Of a stretch of DNA of 64,000 bases, positions 46,996 to 56,318 are shown piece by piece. The translations under genes and the position numbers were made by a program. How positions within the stretch are numbered: the first letter of the stretch is position 1; each line of letters starts with the position of its first letter. This stretch comes from Thalassobacillus devorans (GTDB taxonomy: Bacteria > Bacillota > Bacilli > Bacillales > Halobacillaceae): the NCBI RefSeq assembly GCF_011761345.1, contig NZ_JAASRY010000003.1:62001-126000 (forward strand), read 5' to 3'. A model generated the notes under the pieces. It was not told where the DNA came from. It ran no database searches and saw only the letters and a program-made list of their open reading frames with translations.

Positions 46996-48756
46996 TTGAA
47001 AAAAATACTAGCTTCACTCAGTTGTTTCATGCTTGTATTTTCACTTTTGATTCCTGCCGCTACTGCTAAGACAAGTCAGAAAGAGCAATTCCTGCATCCA
47101 GAGACACAATCAGAAAAGGCACAAAAAGGAATGATTAAGCGGATGATCGCTCAAATGACGGATAGGGAAAAAATCGGCCAGCTGGTAATGCCTTCTACCT
47201 TCGACGATGGGTCAGGTATGCCGAATGAATTTACCAAACAGGCGATTCAGGAGTATAAAGCGGGTTCCGTAATCGTATATGGAAAACGTACAGCGGATCA
47301 CCAGGCCGCCTACAACAATAAGTTGCAGGAGTGGGCCGAGGAAACAGAAAAGGCGATTCCTTTGATTATTTCTGCTGATCTGGAATATGGTGCGTCTCAA
47401 CGCGTTCCTCAAGACGCCACTACATTTCCAAGACAAATGGGAATAGGGGCGACGGACAGCCTGGAATATGCTGAACTTGTCTCCAGCATTACGGGTAAAG
47501 AAGCAAGAGCAATGGGCTTCAATTGGAACTACTCTCCTGTCGCCGATGTGAATACCAATCCGAAGAACCCGGTGATTGGGGTTCGCTCTTTTGGAGAAGA
47601 CACAGACTTGGTAGCGGATATGACCGCTGCGCAAGTCATTGGAAATCAGAAAGAAGGGGTCATGGCTTCGGCTAAGCATTTTCCTGGCCATGGCGACACC
47701 AGTGTTGATTCCCATTATGGGCTGGCACAGGTTACGTATGATCGTGATACCTTAGATGAAGTCCATCTGCCTCCATTCCAGGCAGCGATAGATGCTGGGA
47801 CGGATTCCATTATGACCGCCCATGTCATTATCGATGCCATCGACCCAGAGCTTCCTGCTACGTTATCCAAAAAAGTTCTCACAGACCTTTTAAGGGATGA
47901 AATGGGCTTTGATGGGTTGATCGTAACAGATGCGATGAGCATGAAAGCTATTGATGACAATTGGGGAGCGGGTAACGCTGCTGTTCTTGCAATCAATGCC
48001 GGTGCCGATATTATCATGGCGACTGGAAACCAGGAGGATCAGCTGGAAACCTTCAATGCACTTTATGAAGCTTATCAGACAGGCGAAATCACCAGGCAGC
48101 GGGTGCATGAAGCGCTGGAGCGGATTTTGGCTAAAAAGTTTAAATACAATTTATTTGAAGAACGTACGGTAGACCCTGAAGATGCAGTGGAAATAACCCA
48201 GACACCTGCTCATAAAGAGGCAGCATCTGACATAGCAATCAACTCGATGACGTTATTAAAAAATGACGGCGTGCTCCCTTTTGATAATCAATCCCAAGAG
48301 ACAACATTGGTTGCCGGAACAACCTATATTAATCAAATAGGAGAAAAGGTCAGGGAGAAGTCTGAAGGAGACGTTTCTACCTGGAGTTCCTCCAGTGCTG
48401 ATCCAAGTGAATCAGAAATTGGACAGGCTGTGGAATTGGCCGAGGATGCCGATCGGATCATCGTTCCTACGTATTCCGCAAGCGTCCTGCCGGAAGGACA
48501 AGTGAACCTGGTACAAGCGCTGCGTGAGACTGGTAAGCCAGTGGCCGTCGTTTCACTTGGTCTCCCTTATGATATTAAAGAAATTCCGGAAGTAGATGCA
48601 TATCTGGCCTCTTATGCATTGGATCGCTGGGGTACAGCGAACCCTACGGCTTGGACAGGTGCTGTAGATGTCATCTTTGGTGAAAATCCTGGCGGTAAGC
48701 TGCCGGTGAATATTGAAGGACTATTCCCAATGGGATCAGGCTTATCCTATGAATGA
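46996..48756 (+). CDS. secreted glycoside hydrolase family 3 beta-N-acetylglucosaminidase (NagZ-like)
   Basis: A 586-residue secreted enzyme with signal peptide (ILASLSCFMLVFSLLIPAATA). The GH3 TIM-barrel carries the NagZ-type KHFPGHGD at residues 227-234 with its catalytic histidine, and the nucleophile D312 in IVTDAMSM. The C-terminal GH3-C domain is present. It should remove GlcNAc from muropeptides in wall recycling, like B. subtilis NagZ/YbbD. I start at the TTG at 46996, eight bases after GGAGGT; an ATG five codons earlier precedes that site. No murein-recycling partners are adjacent. Confidence 0.9.
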   Translation: MKKILASLSCFMLVFSLLIPAATAKTSQKEQFLHPETQSEKAQKGMIKRMIAQMTDREKIGQLVMPSTFDDGSGMPNEFTKQAIQEYKAGSVIVYGKRTADHQAAYNNKLQEWAEETEKAIPLIISADLEYGASQRVPQDATTFPRQMGIGATDSLEYAELVSSITGKEARAMGFNWNYSPVADVNTNPKNPVIGVRSFGEDTDLVADMTAAQVIGNQKEGVMASAKHFPGHGDTSVDSHYGLAQVTYDRDTLDEVHLPPFQAAIDAGTDSIMTAHVIIDAIDPELPATLSKKVLTDLLRDEMGFDGLIVTDAMSMKAIDDNWGAGNAAVLAINAGADIIMATGNQEDQLETFNALYEAYQTGEITRQRVHEALERILAKKFKYNLFEERTVDPEDAVEITQTPAHKEAASDIAINSMTLLKNDGVLPFDNQSQETTLVAGTTYINQIGEKVREKSEGDVSTWSSSSADPSESEIGQAVELAEDADRIIVPTYSASVLPEGQVNLVQALRETGKPVAVVSLGLPYDIKEIPEVDAYLASYALDRWGTANPTAWTGAVDVIFGENPGGKLPVNIEGLFPMGSGLSYE

Positions 48757-48896
48757 CCATTGTTCTAGCAAATGACATTTGGTACCGTTTGTACGGAAAA
48801 AACTTTATATTTTGACCTGCAAATAGTTGTATCCTTTTTCAATCTTTCTCGCTTATAATTATCTAGTAATTATTAATTTGTAGAGGAAGATGACGA

Positions 48897-49901
48897 TTGA
48901 AAAGGTTGCTGTCACTGGTTTTCGCTGTTGTCATGTTGGTCAGTAGTTTTCCAGGTACTAGTTTTGCAGCAATAAAACAAGGAGAGTTGGATACGTATCT
49001 TACCGAGCTTCAGTGGACAGAGGCGGAGTTAGACACTTATCTATGGGAGTATTACGATTTACAGATCAGTGATTTTGAAACGATGGAAGAATTAAAAGAA
49101 TTTCTTGGTCCCATCATAACGGAAGAAAGTCTGCAAGAATTATTAGACACTTATGGTCTTACCCGTCAGGAGCTTGATGCCATCCTGTCTGAATATGGGG
49201 AAACCGTTGCGGACTATACGTTTATTGAGGATATCGAGTTCTTTTTAATCGAAGAGACGGTGGATATTAATTTCGACGAGCTGTTCCAGGAGTTTGGATT
49301 GACAGAGGACGAGCTGAACCGGTTATTCCTCCATATGGAAAGTCTGGATTTTGAGTCAATGGAAGCTAGTATGGATGCGCTATACGCCCGTCTGATGGCT
49401 TTTGAAGATTTTGAAACAGCAACGGAGTTGTCTGCGGAGCAAATTGCCGAGCTGCTGTCCATCATGCAGGAAATGCTTGATCTGTTTGAAATGGAGGCGA
49501 AGTTCTTCCTGGTGACAAGCGGAGAAGAAAAGGCTGTCACTCTGGCAGATTTGCTGCAGATGACAGACGCAGAGGGCTACGATCTCCGTGTGGAACTCTA
49601 CAACTTTCAAGGTGAATTTTTAGCAGATTTTATTTTGACTGGTAATATGTTCGGTTCTGACCTGTTGAAAGAAACGGCGAAAGATCTCCCGGCTGTTGAA
49701 CAGGCAGCTGAAAGTAAATCAACAGCGGACAAACCTGCGGTAAAAAAACAGGAAAATGCTGCTGAATCTGTGGTTAAAACAGTTAAAGGAGGAAAGCTTC
49801 CTGACACAGACGGAGGCTACCTTACTAATATGCTGATTGGTTTAAGTGTAATGGGATTTGGTGTCTGGGCCATTCGCCGCTCTCGCAGACAGGGTGCATA
49901 G
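48897..49901 (+). CDS. processed acidic surface protein with LPDTD sorting signal
   Basis: The 334-residue protein has a signal peptide ending about TSFA-A, three internal repeats of about 45 residues each built on EL..-GLT..EL-type helices (residues about 28-75, 77-120, 124-165), a Glu/Asp-rich body and a C-terminal sorting signal: LPDTD at 301-305, a hydrophobic segment and RRSRR. It resembles the family of acidic LPXTA-type surface proteins found beside class D sortases. The start is TTG with GAGGAAG upstream. The adjacent sortase, three bases downstream, is its likely processing enzyme. Function unknown. Confidence 0.82.
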   Translation: MKRLLSLVFAVVMLVSSFPGTSFAAIKQGELDTYLTELQWTEAELDTYLWEYYDLQISDFETMEELKEFLGPIITEESLQELLDTYGLTRQELDAILSEYGETVADYTFIEDIEFFLIEETVDINFDELFQEFGLTEDELNRLFLHMESLDFESMEASMDALYARLMAFEDFETATELSAEQIAELLSIMQEMLDLFEMEAKFFLVTSGEEKAVTLADLLQMTDAEGYDLRVELYNFQGEFLADFILTGNMFGSDLLKETAKDLPAVEQAAESKSTADKPAVKKQENAAESVVKTVKGGKLPDTDGGYLTNMLIGLSVMGFGVWAIRRSRRQGA

Positions 49902-49904
49902 GAA

Positions 49905-50540
49905 ATGGGAACCAGAAGGGCCCGTAACAAGAGACTGGCGTTGCTGCTGACAGGAGTTGGGCTGATTGCTTTCGGGTTATGGTTCACCAGCACGAATGCC
50001 TACCCTTTTTTGAAAGGTTACTACCTTTTTAAAACCAGTGCAGATACAGTGCAGGTTGCAGGAGAAAAGGAAACGAAGCTGACCGTCAAAGAAACGGCCA
50101 GCCGTTACAATCAGTCGCTATACGAGTCTATTCCTGAGGTGGGGGACCATATGGGTGAGCTGATTATTCCAAAGCTCTATACAAGCCTGCCGATCTATCA
50201 TGGTACGGATGAGGATGAATTAGAAAGAGGTGTCGGGCACTTCGCTGGCAGCGTGCTGCCAGGGGAGCAGGATAACACCGTCCTTTCCGGACACCGGGAT
50301 ACGGTGTTCCGGCGGCTGGGTGAAGTAGGCGTCGGAGATGAATTGACTGTCAGAACAGAAGCGGGTGCGTTCACGTATCGCGTAAGGAAAGTGAGAATTG
50401 TTGATCAGGACGATCGTACTGTGATTGTTCCAAAACCCAAAGCTACGTTGACTGTATCTACCTGTTACCCATTCGACTTCATTGGTTCTGCACCGGATAG
50501 GTACATCTTAATAGCAGATTTAATAGAGAGTGAAAAATAA
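49905..50540 (+). CDS. class D sortase
   Basis: A 211-residue transpeptidase with one N-terminal TM (LALLLTGVGLIAFGLWF) and the sortase barrel. Catalytic residues are H130 (VLSGHRDTVF), C187 (TVSTCYPFDF) and R199 (APDRYILIA). The short acidic-protein partner directly upstream carries LPDTD, close to the LPDTS/T motifs used by B. subtilis YhcS (SrtD). The upstream site is weak (TAGGAA), suggesting translational coupling. A dedicated one-sortase, one-substrate unit is inferred. Confidence 0.93.
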   Translation: MGTRRARNKRLALLLTGVGLIAFGLWFTSTNAYPFLKGYYLFKTSADTVQVAGEKETKLTVKETASRYNQSLYESIPEVGDHMGELIIPKLYTSLPIYHGTDEDELERGVGHFAGSVLPGEQDNTVLSGHRDTVFRRLGEVGVGDELTVRTEAGAFTYRVRKVRIVDQDDRTVIVPKPKATLTVSTCYPFDFIGSAPDRYILIADLIESEK

Positions 50541-50574
50541 AAAACGGCGTGTCCTTCCTAAGGACCGCCGTTTT
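50541..50574. terminator. bidirectional terminator between sortase and DMT transporter genes
   Basis: AAAACGGCG pairs with CGCCGTTTT with an inner GTCCTT/AAGGAC stem; the genes are convergent. Confidence 0.9.
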
Positions 50575-51448
50575 AGCTTTGTTTTTCCTGATATTTCTTG
50601 TCGAGCTGATTGTTTTTGATGAACATATAGAACAATGCCCCGAAGATAACGATGTATCCTATGATGCTCATGAAGTCGGGCACCTGTTTGATGACGACGA
50701 TACTGATCAGCGTGGAAAAGACCACGGTAGAATAGAAGAAAATCGAGATTTCCTTGGCTGGTGCGAACTTATAAGCAACGGTAATACCGAATTGGCCCAT
50801 CGTCGCAAATACGCCTGCTAACAGCAGGTAGATCAACTGCTGCATGGTCATTGGCTCCCAGAAAATGATCACAAAGGGCAGCAGGGACATCGTGGTGAAA
50901 AAGGAAAAATAGAAGACGACCGTATAGAATTTTTCTTTATTACCGAGAAGTCGCAGCATCGTATATGCTCCGGCGGCGAACACGGCCCCAAGTATCCCGC
51001 CTAAATAAGGCAAGATATCCACCGAAAATTGCGGCTTGATAATAAATAGCGTTCCGACGAATGCAATAATGATCGCCACCATTTGGAACAGTTGGACCCG
51101 CTCTTTCAGGAAAATGGCAGAGAAAATAATCGTCAAAAACGGACTTAATTTATTCAGCATGTCCGCATCGGATAGCACGAGTTCATCGATTGAATAGAAA
51201 AACAGCACCATGCCGAGTGTACCCATCGCAGACCGCAGGAGCAGGTACTTCTGGTTTTCCTTTTTCCCAAACAAGCTTTCTCTATAATACATGACAAAAG
51301 CGAATGAAATCATAACAGATATGACGTTTCTGAACCAGGTTTTCTGCACGGTTGGCAAATCGCCTGACAGCTTGACGAACGCCGCCATGACTGAAAATCC
51401 AAACGCAGAAATAAGCAATAACAGGATTCCTTTATTTCGATCTTTCAT
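50573..51448 (-). CDS. DMT/EamA family transporter
   Basis: A 291-residue protein with ten predicted TM helices in two EamA repeats (first starting GILLLLISAFGFSVMAAFVKL, second GGILGAVFAAGAYTMLRLLG). This superfamily exports metabolites such as amino acids or purines; the substrate is not predictable. GGAGGAAA precedes the ATG. It is monocistronic and convergent with the sortase gene; no neighbouring regulator suggests a substrate. Confidence 0.87.
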   Translation of the reverse strand: MKDRNKGILLLLISAFGFSVMAAFVKLSGDLPTVQKTWFRNVISVMISFAFVMYYRESLFGKKENQKYLLLRSAMGTLGMVLFFYSIDELVLSDADMLNKLSPFLTIIFSAIFLKERVQLFQMVAIIIAFVGTLFIIKPQFSVDILPYLGGILGAVFAAGAYTMLRLLGNKEKFYTVVFYFSFFTTMSLLPFVIIFWEPMTMQQLIYLLLAGVFATMGQFGITVAYKFAPAKEISIFFYSTVVFSTLISIVVIKQVPDFMSIIGYIVIFGALFYMFIKNNQLDKKYQEKQS

Positions 51449-51630
51449 AAAGTTTCCTCCATCGGTGAATAGTTAAAGATGTTACACACTCTAACCATCC
51501 TAATACAAAATTAACCATTGGAAAAGTTACTTGCTTACCAATCCAATGATTCAGAAAAGTGCTTCGTTTTGGTAAACAATCTGGTAATCTAGTACACTTT
51601 TACTAAAAGAAACAAGTTGGAGGAATGGCG

Positions 51631-52653
51631 ATGATCGATTTGCGGAGTGATACAGTAACGAAACCGACAGAAGCGATGAGGCAGGCGGCCTATGAAGCGG
51701 AAGTCGGCGATGATGTATATGAAGAAGATCCGACGGTAAATAAGCTCGAGGAGCGGGCAGCGGAAATGCTGGGAAAAGATGCAGCGCTTTTTGTAACAAG
51801 CGGCACCCAGGGCAATCAAATTGCCATCCTGACCCACTGCAAGCCAGGCGATGAAGTGATCCTTGAGCAGGATGCCCATCTGTTTGTCTATGAAGGAGCG
51901 GCGATGTCTGCGCTGGCAGGTGTGCAGCCGCGGACGATCAAGGGAGAGAGGGGAGCGATGTCCCCGGCAGATGTGGCTTCGGCGATCCGCGGTGAGGACA
52001 TTCATTTTCCGGAAACCGGCCTTATTTGCCTGGAAAATACCCACAACAAAGCGGGTGGTGCTGTACTGCCTTTAGAAAATATGAAAACAATTGCTCAAAT
52101 TGCCAGGGAGCACCACATTCCGATTCATCTTGATGGTGCGCGGTTGTTCAATGCGGCAGCAGCGACCGGTATCTCGGTAGACCGCTATGCAGCATTAACG
52201 GATACCGTGCAGTTCTGTTTGTCGAAAGGACTTGGAGCGCCTGTGGGCTCGATTATCGCCGGTTCTGCTGATTTTATTAAGCAGGCAAGAAAGTGGCGAA
52301 AGCGTCTTGGAGGCGGGCTTCGGCAGTCCGGTATTGTGGCAGCACCGGGATTAGTCGCTTTGAATGAAATGACAGAACGGCTGGTGGAAGATCATCAACA
52401 TGCGGAGAAGCTTGCTGCTGGTCTTGCTGAGCTCGATGGGTTGACCGTGGAAAATGAAGTGGAAACCAATATTATCCTGGTCAATACGAAGCGTGCGGGC
52501 TATACGGCAGAACAGTTTTTGGATGCCTTGAGAGCGGAGGGGATTTTAGCGGTTCCATTTGGCGCTCATACTGTGCGGTTTGTTACCAATTATCACATTA
52601 CAGAAGAAGATATCGAATCTGTCCTGACGAAGGTTAATCAACTGGTGAATTGA
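51631..52653 (+). CDS. ltaE: low-specificity L-threonine aldolase
   Basis: A 340-residue PLP enzyme that splits threonine or allo-threonine to glycine and acetaldehyde. The N-terminal MIDLRSDTVTKPTEAMR, the EDPTVNKLE motif, the substrate-site HLDGARLFNAA and the PLP lysine in FCLSKGLGAPVGS are clear. I use the ATG at 51631, seven bases after GGAGG; an ATG two codons earlier is too close to the site. Base composition is a little richer in GC than the neighbours. A terminator follows. Confidence 0.92.
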   Translation: MIDLRSDTVTKPTEAMRQAAYEAEVGDDVYEEDPTVNKLEERAAEMLGKDAALFVTSGTQGNQIAILTHCKPGDEVILEQDAHLFVYEGAAMSALAGVQPRTIKGERGAMSPADVASAIRGEDIHFPETGLICLENTHNKAGGAVLPLENMKTIAQIAREHHIPIHLDGARLFNAAAATGISVDRYAALTDTVQFCLSKGLGAPVGSIIAGSADFIKQARKWRKRLGGGLRQSGIVAAPGLVALNEMTERLVEDHQHAEKLAAGLAELDGLTVENEVETNIILVNTKRAGYTAEQFLDALRAEGILAVPFGAHTVRFVTNYHITEEDIESVLTKVNQLVN

Positions 52654-52663
52654 TTCGTAATGG

Positions 52664-52702
52664 GAAACTGTTTTCTCCATATGGAGCAGGCAGTTTCTTT
52701 TT
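52664..52702 (+). terminator. terminator after threonine aldolase gene
   Basis: GAAACTG/CAGTTTC outer stem and CTCC/GGAG inner stem, followed by five T. Confidence 0.8.
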
Positions 52703-52831
52703 GTACATTAGGGCAAAAGATTCAATGATAATCCAAGTATTTCTATATAAAATGTCGAAAAATTTTAACAAAATAGTTATATAGAACTATATATTTGCTT
52801 CCTCTTACTCAATCAATCCCCTGAAAACCTG

Positions 52832-52908
52832 TGCTACAATCAAATTCAACGCAATAGACCAAATTTTCTGAATAAAGGGGGTTGTCGAAAAAACAGCCGA
52901 TCTATTGC
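52832..52908 (+). promoter_or_regulatory. promoter and 5'-terminal stem-loop of the first subtilisin gene
   Basis: An extended -10 TG-C-TACAAT (52832-52840) predicts transcription from about 52847. At 52851-52858 GCAATAGA pairs perfectly with TCTATTGC at 52901-52908, enclosing a second stem GGTTGT/ACAGCC (52880-52898). The ribosome-binding site lies just beyond. This layout recalls the aprE mRNA stabiliser of B. subtilis. Confidence 0.6.
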
Positions 52909-52935
52909 AAAAATATAAATGGGAGGCATGCGTTA

Positions 52936-54186
52936 ATGAAAAAGGCATTTTTTACGTTAACGACTACCATATTGATGGTGACGCTGTTTGCCGTCAGTGC
53001 CTTTGCATCTCCGGAGAAAGAAAACGGAAATGACTGGGTGCGTGTATTGATTGAGTCAACGAATGAACAGGCGAAAAACCAAGCGAAGGAAAAGTATGAT
53101 GTCCGACACGACTTCGGCAAGCAAGGTTTTTCGACCAATGTGACAGAGCAACAATATGAAGCATTGCAAAAGAATAAGAACCTCAACGTTACTAAAGTGG
53201 ACAAAGTCTCTTTAGTGAACCAGCCGCAAGCTACGGGTGAACGTAGCTCTACCCCTTCTGATCAAACCCCTTGGGGCATGGAAGCCATCTATAACGATGA
53301 TTCTATTACTGCCACGGACGGCGGGGACGATATCCGTGTAGCTGTCCTTGATACTGGTTCCAAAACCGATCACGTCGACCTTGAAGAGAACGTGGAACAA
53401 TGTAAGGATTTCAGCAGATTCTTCTTTTCCCGTGTAGACGGCTCCTGTAACGATATTAATGGACATGGGACTCATGTCGCTGGAACTGTTCTTGCGGATG
53501 GCGGAGCTGATGGAGAAGGTATCTTTGGTGTCGCTCCTGATGCGAAGTTGTGGGCTTATAAAGTCTTAGGTGACTTGGGTATGGGCTTTTCTGATGATAT
53601 CGCAAATGCGATCCGTCACGCGGCCGACCAGGGTCAGGAACAAGGTGTAAAAGTAGTCATTTCTATGTCACTTGGATCAAGTGGTGAAGATAGCCTCATT
53701 ACGGAAGCTGTCAACTACGCCTACAATAACGGGGCGCTTGTTGTAGCGGCTGCCGGCAACGATGGCGATGGCGAAGACACTATTGGCTACCCAGGTGCTG
53801 TTGAAAACGCGATTGCAGTTGCTGCATTAGAGGATGTTCAGGAAAGCGGGACCTATCGTGTTGCTGACTTTTCCTCTCGCGGAAACCCGGCCACTGCTGG
53901 TGACTATATCATCCAGGAGCGCGATGTAGAACTTTCTGCTCCAGGCGCAGCGATTGCGTCCACTTGGAATGACGGTGGTTATAACACGATCAGCGGTACA
54001 TCCATGGCAACTCCGCATGTATCCGGTTTAGCTGCAAAAATCTGGGCAGAAAACCCTGGACTGAGCAACACGGATCTCCGAGCTGAATTGCAAAATCGTG
54101 CGACAGCTAATGATATTCTGGGCGGTACAAGTGCCGCGGAAGGCGACGACTATGCGTCCGGATTCGGTTTTCCACTAGCTCAGTAA
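52936..54186 (+). CDS. secreted subtilisin-like serine protease (S8), first of a tandem pair
   Basis: A 416-residue pre-pro-protease. The signal peptide ends near SAFA-S (residue 23), an I9-type propeptide (VRVLIESTNEQAKNQAKEKY to about residue 95) follows, then the S8 domain with D139 (AVLDTG), H177 (GHGTHVAG) and S356 (SGTSMATPH); the oxyanion Asn is in AAAGNDG. The mature part is acidic, as in proteases from salt-loving bacteria. I use the ATG at 52936 after GGGAGG; earlier in-frame codons lie in the leader. The next gene is a close paralogue. Confidence 0.95.
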   Translation: MKKAFFTLTTTILMVTLFAVSAFASPEKENGNDWVRVLIESTNEQAKNQAKEKYDVRHDFGKQGFSTNVTEQQYEALQKNKNLNVTKVDKVSLVNQPQATGERSSTPSDQTPWGMEAIYNDDSITATDGGDDIRVAVLDTGSKTDHVDLEENVEQCKDFSRFFFSRVDGSCNDINGHGTHVAGTVLADGGADGEGIFGVAPDAKLWAYKVLGDLGMGFSDDIANAIRHAADQGQEQGVKVVISMSLGSSGEDSLITEAVNYAYNNGALVVAAAGNDGDGEDTIGYPGAVENAIAVAALEDVQESGTYRVADFSSRGNPATAGDYIIQERDVELSAPGAAIASTWNDGGYNTISGTSMATPHVSGLAAKIWAENPGLSNTDLRAELQNRATANDILGGTSAAEGDDYASGFGFPLAQ

Positions 54187-54331
54187 TGGAAAATAGACGA
54201 TTTTACCTAGCTAATTGCACCTTCCTGCTCAATAAAATCAGGAAGCGGCTATGCTAGAATGATAAATATCGAAATATTCCGAAAGTAAAACTATGAATCT
54301 AATAAAAATACTTAGAAAAAGGCGGATGATG

Positions 54332-55585
54332 ATGAAAAAACTATTCTTTTCCGTGACAACTGCGCTATTGCTGATGTCCGTATTCGCAATCAGTGCTTTT
54401 GCACAACCCACGGATGAAAAAGTTACGACACAGGAGCAGATTCGTGTATTGATCAACGCCGTAAATGACAATGCGGAAGAAAAAGCGAAAGAAAATTATG
54501 GCGTAAGACATGCTTTTGGTGAAAAAGGATTTACAACAAATGTGAATCGTAAACAGTTCGAGGCGTTACAGAACAATAAGAATTATGAAGTCTCTGAAGT
54601 AGAAAAGGTTTCACTTGATGCCAAACCACAAAATACTGGTGAGCGCAGTGGATTGCCTTCTGACCAGACTCCATGGGGTATGGAAGCCATCTATAATGAT
54701 GATTCCATCGCAACAACAGATGGCGGGGACAACATCCGGGTAGCTGTTCTTGATACTGGGGTTGCAGAACATGTGGACTTGGTTAACAGCTTTGAACAAT
54801 GTAAAGATTTCAGCCAAATGCGCTCCCCTCTAATTGACGGGACTTGTAACGATAAAAACGGCCATGGCACCCACGTAGCAGGTACAGTACTTGCTGATGG
54901 CGGTGTTGATGCACTTGGTGTTTATGGAGTAGCTCCAGATGCTGACCTTTGGGCTTACAAAGTATTGAATGACCGTGGATCTGGCTACATGGACGATATC
55001 GCAAATGCGATCGAACATGCGGCAGGTGAAGGTCAGGCGCAAGGTGTGAATGTTGTCATTTCCATGTCTCTTGGTGCAAGTTCTGAAAGCAGCCTGGTTA
55101 CAGATGCTGTCAACTATGCAAACAGTCAAGGTGCACTGGTTGTCGCAGCTGCCGGAAACTCCGGTCCAGATGCTAACACGATCGGTTTTCCAGGTGGATT
55201 GCAAGGTGCAGTAGCTGTAGCAGCCCTTGAAAATACACAAGAGAACGGCACGTACCGTGTAGCTGATTTCTCTTCCCGCGGTAACCCAGATACAGACGGT
55301 GACTATGAAATCGACCGCCTTGATGTAGAAGTATCCGCACCAGGTGCAGCAATCGAATCCACTTGGTACGATGGCGGCTATAACACGATCAGTGGTACAT
55401 CCATGGCTACGCCGCACATTTCCGGTCTGGCAGCAAAAGTTTGGGCAGAAAATCCTGGACTAAGCAATGCTGACCTGCGCGCTGAGCTGCAAAGCCGTGC
55501 AACAGCTAATGACATTCTTGGAGGAATCGGAGCAGCTTCAGGAGACGACTATGCGTCTGGTTTCGGTTTCCCGAAAGTTAACTAA
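54332..55585 (+). CDS. secreted subtilisin-like serine protease (S8), second of a tandem pair
   Basis: A 417-residue paralogue of the preceding gene, collinear along its whole length and sharing long identical stretches such as LPSDQTPWGMEAIYNDDS (approximately) and YNTISGTSMATPH. Signal peptide, I9 propeptide and catalytic D141, H178 and S357 are intact. The third of three consecutive ATGs is used because AAAGGCGG lies six bases before it. TG-C-TAGAAT at 54252-54260 is a likely extended -10, so the copy has its own promoter. Mature sequence ends without anchor or C-terminal domain. Confidence 0.94.
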   Translation: MKKLFFSVTTALLLMSVFAISAFAQPTDEKVTTQEQIRVLINAVNDNAEEKAKENYGVRHAFGEKGFTTNVNRKQFEALQNNKNYEVSEVEKVSLDAKPQNTGERSGLPSDQTPWGMEAIYNDDSIATTDGGDNIRVAVLDTGVAEHVDLVNSFEQCKDFSQMRSPLIDGTCNDKNGHGTHVAGTVLADGGVDALGVYGVAPDADLWAYKVLNDRGSGYMDDIANAIEHAAGEGQAQGVNVVISMSLGASSESSLVTDAVNYANSQGALVVAAAGNSGPDANTIGFPGGLQGAVAVAALENTQENGTYRVADFSSRGNPDTDGDYEIDRLDVEVSAPGAAIESTWYDGGYNTISGTSMATPHISGLAAKVWAENPGLSNADLRAELQSRATANDILGGIGAASGDDYASGFGFPKVN

Positions 55586-55656
55586 TTTGGAATACAAGAT
55601 GCTCCCTTTGCATCTTTGTAGATATTCTTGTGTGACCCCCTACAATACATGAGAGC

Positions 55657-55689
55657 AAAAACGGACGCCCTTGGTGCGTCCGTTTTTGT
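55657..55689 (+). terminator. terminator after the second subtilisin gene
   Basis: AAAAACGGACGC pairs perfectly with GCGTCCGTTTTT over a seven-base loop. Confidence 0.9.
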
Positions 55690-55745
55690 TGTGGGCGAGT
55701 ATGGTAGTATAGAAGAAACACCTTTGTACGGAGGAATTTATTTTT

Positions 55746-56225
55746 ATGAAAATTACTATTGTCACTGTTGGAAAATTAAAGGAAAAATACTTGAAGCAGG
55801 GCATCCAGGAATACGTCAAACGCCTCGGCCCCTATGCTTCCGTTGATATAGTTGAGGTTGCTGACGAAAAAGCACCGGAAAACTTGAGCGAAGCCGATAT
55901 GACAGAAGTGAAGAAAAAAGAGGGCGAGCGCATTTTGGCTAAGATCAACCCGGATAGTTATGTCATTACTTTGGAGATTGCGGGCCAGATGCTGACATCG
56001 GAGAAACTTGCTAAGAGATTGGACGACCTCGCCACCTACGGAAAAAGCAAAGTCGCTTTCGTGATCGGTGGATCGCTTGGGTTGAGTGATGAGGTGGTGC
56101 AAAGGAGCGACCTGGGCTTGTCTTTTTCAAAAATGACGTTTCCTCATCAGTTGATACGCTTAATCTTGGTCGAGCAGATCTATCGTGCTTTTAAAATCAA
56201 CCGGAATGAGCCTTATCATAAGTAG
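55746..56225 (+). CDS. rlmH: 23S rRNA (pseudouridine1915-N3)-methyltransferase RlmH
   Basis: A 159-residue SPOUT methyltransferase acting on pseudouridine 1915 of 23S rRNA. It starts [19 protein letters not shown]; the SAM knot is [16 protein letters not shown] and the C-terminus is the near-invariant [20 protein letters not shown]...NEPYHK. GGAGG lies twelve bases before the ATG. It is the yydA position of B. subtilis, though separated here from the wal operon by an accessory block of 12 kb. Confidence 0.97.
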   Translation: MKITIVTVGKLKEKYLKQGIQEYVKRLGPYASVDIVEVADEKAPENLSEADMTEVKKKEGERILAKINPDSYVITLEIAGQMLTSEKLAKRLDDLATYGKSKVAFVIGGSLGLSDEVVQRSDLGLSFSKMTFPHQLIRLILVEQIYRAFKINRNEPYHK

Positions 56226-56234
56226 GCTGGACGG

Positions 56235-56268
56235 ATCCTCCCCTTATCCTGGTGATAAGTGGATTTTT
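56235..56268 (+). terminator. imperfect terminator after rlmH
   Basis: ATCC...CTTATC pairs with GATAAGTGGAT with a small bulge, followed by five T. Confidence 0.55.
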
Positions 56269-56318
56269 GTGAGTAGAGGCTGACGTTTTATGTCTATCCC
56301 AGCATAGAAGTGTTCTTT

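Noticed and set aside
54830-55417. Long antisense open frame opposite the second subtilisin gene
   Set aside because: The sense frame has all catalytic motifs and a signal peptide; the antisense frame has neither family motifs nor a ribosome-binding site.
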